From: Actinomycetota bacterium
GTDB lineage: Bacteria > Actinomycetota > Actinomycetes > S36-B12
Reading direction: 5' to 3'
Assembly: GCA_947499275.1 (NCBI GenBank)
Contig: CANMNM010000009.1
Location: forward strand, 1-15,576
Length of the DNA stretch: 15,576 bases
Notes under the pieces: model-generated
The model's input: only the letters and a program-made list of their open reading frames with translations
Databases searched by the model: none
Told to the model about the DNA's origin: nothing
Made by a program: the position numbers and the translations under genes
Shown here: positions 13,853 through 15,576 of the stretch, in pieces
Numbering within the stretch: position 1 is the first letter of the stretch
Layout: the number at the start of each line of letters is the position of its first letter

Positions 13853-15300
13853 AGCACCTGTGAACGACTTGGGTGGCGAAGTTTTGACATTGTTTTGCTT
13901 TCAATTTGTCTGATCCGTTCACGGGTCACTCCGTACACTTTGCCAATTTCATCAAGTGTCTTTGGTTGACCATCGGTGAGACCGAATCGCATTCGCACCA
14001 CTCCAGCCTCCCGATCGCTTAATGTGTCCAGCACCGACTCGAGTTGTTCTTGCAAAAGAGTGAACGAAACTGCATCGCTGGGGACGATGGCTTCGGAGTC
14101 TTCGATCAGGTCGCCGAATTCGCTGTCACCTTCCTCACCCAGTGGCGTGTGCAGTGAAATCGGTTCGCGGCCGTACTTTTGGACCTCGACAACCTTTTCG
14201 GGTGTCATATCAAGTTCCATTGCCAATTCTTCAGGTGTTGGTTCGCGGCCTAGGTCCTGCAACATTTGACGTTGAACACGGGCGAGTTTGTTAATAACTT
14301 CCACCATGTGGACCGGGATTCGGATGGTTCGAGCCTGGTCGGCCATGGCCCTCGTGATCGCCTGACGAATCCACCATGTCGCATAGGTTGAGAACTTGTA
14401 ACCCTTGGTGTAATCGAACTTTTCAACAGCCCGGATCAGACCGAGGTTTCCTTCCTGAATCAAGTCAAGGAAAAGCATCCCTCGACCCGTATAGCGCTTC
14501 GCAAGGGAGACGACCAGCCGTAGGTTTGCCTCGAGGAGATGGTTTTTTGCCCTTCGACCATCAGTTGCAATCCACTCCATGTCCAGGCGCTTCTTTTTAT
14601 CCATCTTGGCGCCTTCATTGAGCATTTCTTCCGCAAAAAGCCCTGCTTCGATCCGCTTAGCCAGTTCAACTTCCATCTCAGCGTTAAGAAGTGGGACCTT
14701 GCCAATTTGCTTCAGATAGTCCTTGACCGGATCAGCGGTTGCACCAGCGACCGTAACAGTCTGAACCGGCTCATCCGTTTCATCAACATGCGAGATGGTG
14801 AAGGTCGCAGAGTCATCAGATGCCGTTGCTGGGTCCTCTTTCTCTGCATCGGCAAGATCCTTTTCAAGATCTAATTCTAAATCCTTCTCCAATTCAGCAG
14901 CGACTTTCAAGTCTGGTTCATCGGATAGGTCAATCTCAATAATCTCATCACCGATATCGATGACATCTATGAGTAATTCAGGATCAATTTCGTCTGATGA
15001 CTTTGCGGGCTTAGCCGGTTTCGTGGACTTAGCAGCGATTTTCGCCGGTGCAGCCTTTTTTGCTGGCGCAACTTTCTTCGCGGACACAGCTTTCTTAGCA
15101 GGCGCAGCTTTTTTAGCGGACGTAGTTTTCTTAGCAGGCGCAGCTTTTTTAGCGGACGTAACCTTCTTAGCAGGCGCAGCTTTTTTCACAGGCGCAGCCT
15201 TTTTCGCAGCCGGGGATTTCGCGGCTACCTTCTTTTTCACTGCTGCGGGCTTTGCGGCGGTTTTCTTGGTGGTGGTCGTATTTTTCACTGTAGCTACCAT
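13834..15300 (-). CDS. sigA: Principal RNA polymerase sigma factor (HrdB/SigA type, sigma-70)
   Basis: This is the housekeeping sigma factor that directs RNA polymerase to most promoters. From ATG 15300 it has 488 residues. Region 1.2 begins at DPVKDYLKQIGKVPLLN (190-206). Regions 2.1-2.4 include LRLVVSLAKRYTGRGM and FDYTKGYKFSTYATWWIRQA (about 260-320). Region 3 includes RIPVHMVEVINKLARVQRQM (327-346). Region 4 holds MRFGLTDGQPKTLDEIGKV and the helix-turn-helix VTRERIRQIESKTMSKLRHP. Residues 180-488 read almost like Streptomyces HrdB. The N-terminus is unusual in charge: residues 10-100 are AKKAAP-type Lys/Ala/Pro repeats and about 102-180 are strongly acidic, with no recognisable region 1.1. 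The frame extends to GTG 15384, but ATG 15300 starts the usual-looking tail and has GAAAGGG 13 nt upstream, so it is preferred. Confidence 0.95.
   Translation of the reverse strand: MVATVKNTTTTKKTAAKPAAVKKKVAAKSPAAKKAAPVKKAAPAKKVTSAKKAAPAKKTTSAKKAAPAKKAVSAKKVAPAKKAAPAKIAAKSTKPAKPAKSSDEIDPELLIDVIDIGDEIIEIDLSDEPDLKVAAELEKDLELDLEKDLADAEKEDPATASDDSATFTISHVDETDEPVQTVTVAGATADPVKDYLKQIGKVPLLNAEMEVELAKRIEAGLFAEEMLNEGAKMDKKKRLDMEWIATDGRRAKNHLLEANLRLVVSLAKRYTGRGMLFLDLIQEGNLGLIRAVEKFDYTKGYKFSTYATWWIRQAITRAMADQARTIRIPVHMVEVINKLARVQRQMLQDLGREPTPEELAMELDMTPEKVVEVQKYGREPISLHTPLGEEGDSEFGDLIEDSEAIVPSDAVSFTLLQEQLESVLDTLSDREAGVVRMRFGLTDGQPKTLDEIGKVYGVTRERIRQIESKTMSKLRHPSRSQVLRDYLD
15091..15186 (-). repeat. 36-bp tandem repeats in the sigma factor N-terminal coding region
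   Basis: Two identical 34-nt copies lie at 15091-15124 and 15127-15160, with a 36-bp period. A third partial copy (23 nt) is at 15164-15186. Each 36-bp unit encodes a 12-residue AKK-TS-AKKAAP-type repeat, part of the basic tail. Near-identity at the DNA level suggests recent duplication, and copy number may vary between strains. Confidence 0.85.
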
Positions 15301-15340
15301 GTGAGAGTGGGTGCCCTTTCGCCGATGACCCATAACAAGT

Positions 15341-15371
15341 GCCCGAGTCAAGCCTGTCGGCTTGTTCGGGC
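15341..15371. terminator. Strong hairpin upstream of the sigma factor gene (terminator or leader structure)
   Basis: The outer arms GCCCGA (15341-15346) and TCGGGC (15366-15371) and the inner arms CAAGCC (15349-15354) and GGCTTG (15359-15364) pair fully around the loop TGTC. A G-T wobble joins the two stems and leaves one bulged base. No T-tract follows on either strand, though actinobacterial terminators often lack one. It lies 40 bp before ATG 15300, so it may end an upstream minus-strand transcript or form part of the sigma factor leader. A TTGACT (-35-like) on the minus strand at 15351-15346 overlaps it. Confidence 0.5.
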
Positions 15372-15384
15372 GCTCTATCTTCAC

Positions 15385-15576
15385 ATGCCGGTCAGCAATG
15401 TCCTACGCCGGGGCAATGTAAACGGGCTTTGGCTTGGCCAACCATGACTTTGATCGAACTCCTCTGAATCAGCTCGCGCTCGATCGCCGCGGACTCAAGG
15501 GAGTCAACGGTGAAATACCCCGTCCATCTGGTCACAACGTTGATGGACTTAACCCCAGAAGTCGAGAATATGTGTG
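15385..15576. other. Unassigned right edge, no recognisable gene
   Basis: I recognise no gene here. On the minus strand one frame is open from the right edge to a TGA at 15394-15392 (60 codons, ending GVGHC). It would be followed by the hairpin at 15341-15371, as expected for the end of an upstream gene. On the plus strand a frame from TTG near 15436 is also open to the edge. Neither peptide resembles a family I know, and the window is too short to decide. Confidence 0.3.

Noticed and set aside
14795..15304. Plus-strand open frame of 169 codons that looks like a hydrophobic Ala/Phe-rich repeat membrane protein
   Set aside because: It is the antisense reading of the sigma factor's Lys/Ala repeats and acidic block; AAG/AAA Lys codons read backwards give Phe and Leu. 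The sigma factor frame is conserved and intact.
15301..15384. N-terminal extension of the sigma factor to GTG 15384
   Set aside because: The 28 extra residues resemble no sigma factor N-terminus, the GTG lacks a clear ribosome site, and the strong hairpin falls inside the segment. ATG 15300 is preferred, though not proven.
1..15576. Mobile element, prophage, CRISPR array or defence/toxin-antitoxin system
   Set aside because: No transposase, integrase, spaced direct repeats, attachment-site pairs or recognisable defence genes were seen; nearly all the sequence is accounted for by conserved genes.

Overview
This window comes from an actinobacterium (Actinomycetota). The evidence is the gene content and order: a SepH cell-division regulator with its C-terminal tail, the DUF5998 / phosphodiesterase / thymidine kinase trio, actinobacterial-type topoisomerase IV subunits ParC and ParE, a small DUF7455 Cys/His protein, and a HrdB/SigA-type principal sigma factor with a Lys/Ala/Pro-rich N-terminal tail. 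Gene gaps are short (mostly under 70 bp), and base composition looks near-balanced rather than high-GC. That would suit a small-genome, perhaps aquatic, lineage, but this last point is inference.

Layout, left to right. (1) 1-1824, plus strand: the 3' part of an MFS transporter cut by the window edge, then a short SepH that seems to lack the usual N-terminal segment and may start at CTG. (2) 1842-4288, minus strand: an operon running DUF5998, then an alkaline-phosphatase-superfamily phosphodiesterase, then thymidine kinase. (3) 4320-9520, plus strand: an operon running psuG, a PfkB kinase (probably psuK), parC, then a sucrase/ferredoxin-like protein. It diverges from block 2 across only 31 bp. 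(4) 9533-13461, minus strand: an operon running parE, a beta-carbonic anhydrase that overlaps parE, then an FprA-type ferredoxin-NADP reductase. Its end faces the end of block 3 across 12 bp. (5) 13599-13814, plus strand: DUF7455, divergent from parE. (6) 13834-15300, minus strand: the principal sigma factor, preceded by a strong 31-nt hairpin. (7) 15385-15576: no recognisable gene.

How the genes fit together. Blocks 2 and 3 share a divergent start region and both contain pyrimidine-salvage functions: thymidine kinase and a possible nucleotide phosphodiesterase on one side, pseudouridine-5'-phosphate breakdown on the other. The two topoisomerase IV subunits sit in separate operons that converge. 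Each of these operons ends in a redox-type gene (Suc_Fer-like and FprA). Several starts lack a clear Shine-Dalgarno sequence but have a TANNNT hexamer 5-8 nt upstream, consistent with leaderless transcripts, which are common in Actinobacteria.

I found no mobile element, CRISPR array, tRNA or rRNA, and no clearly new multi-gene system. The region is mostly conserved housekeeping DNA. The points most worth a second look are the short SepH with its CTG start, the compact divergent promoter region, the overlap of parE with the carbonic anhydrase gene, and the hairpin and repeat structure around the sigma factor gene.
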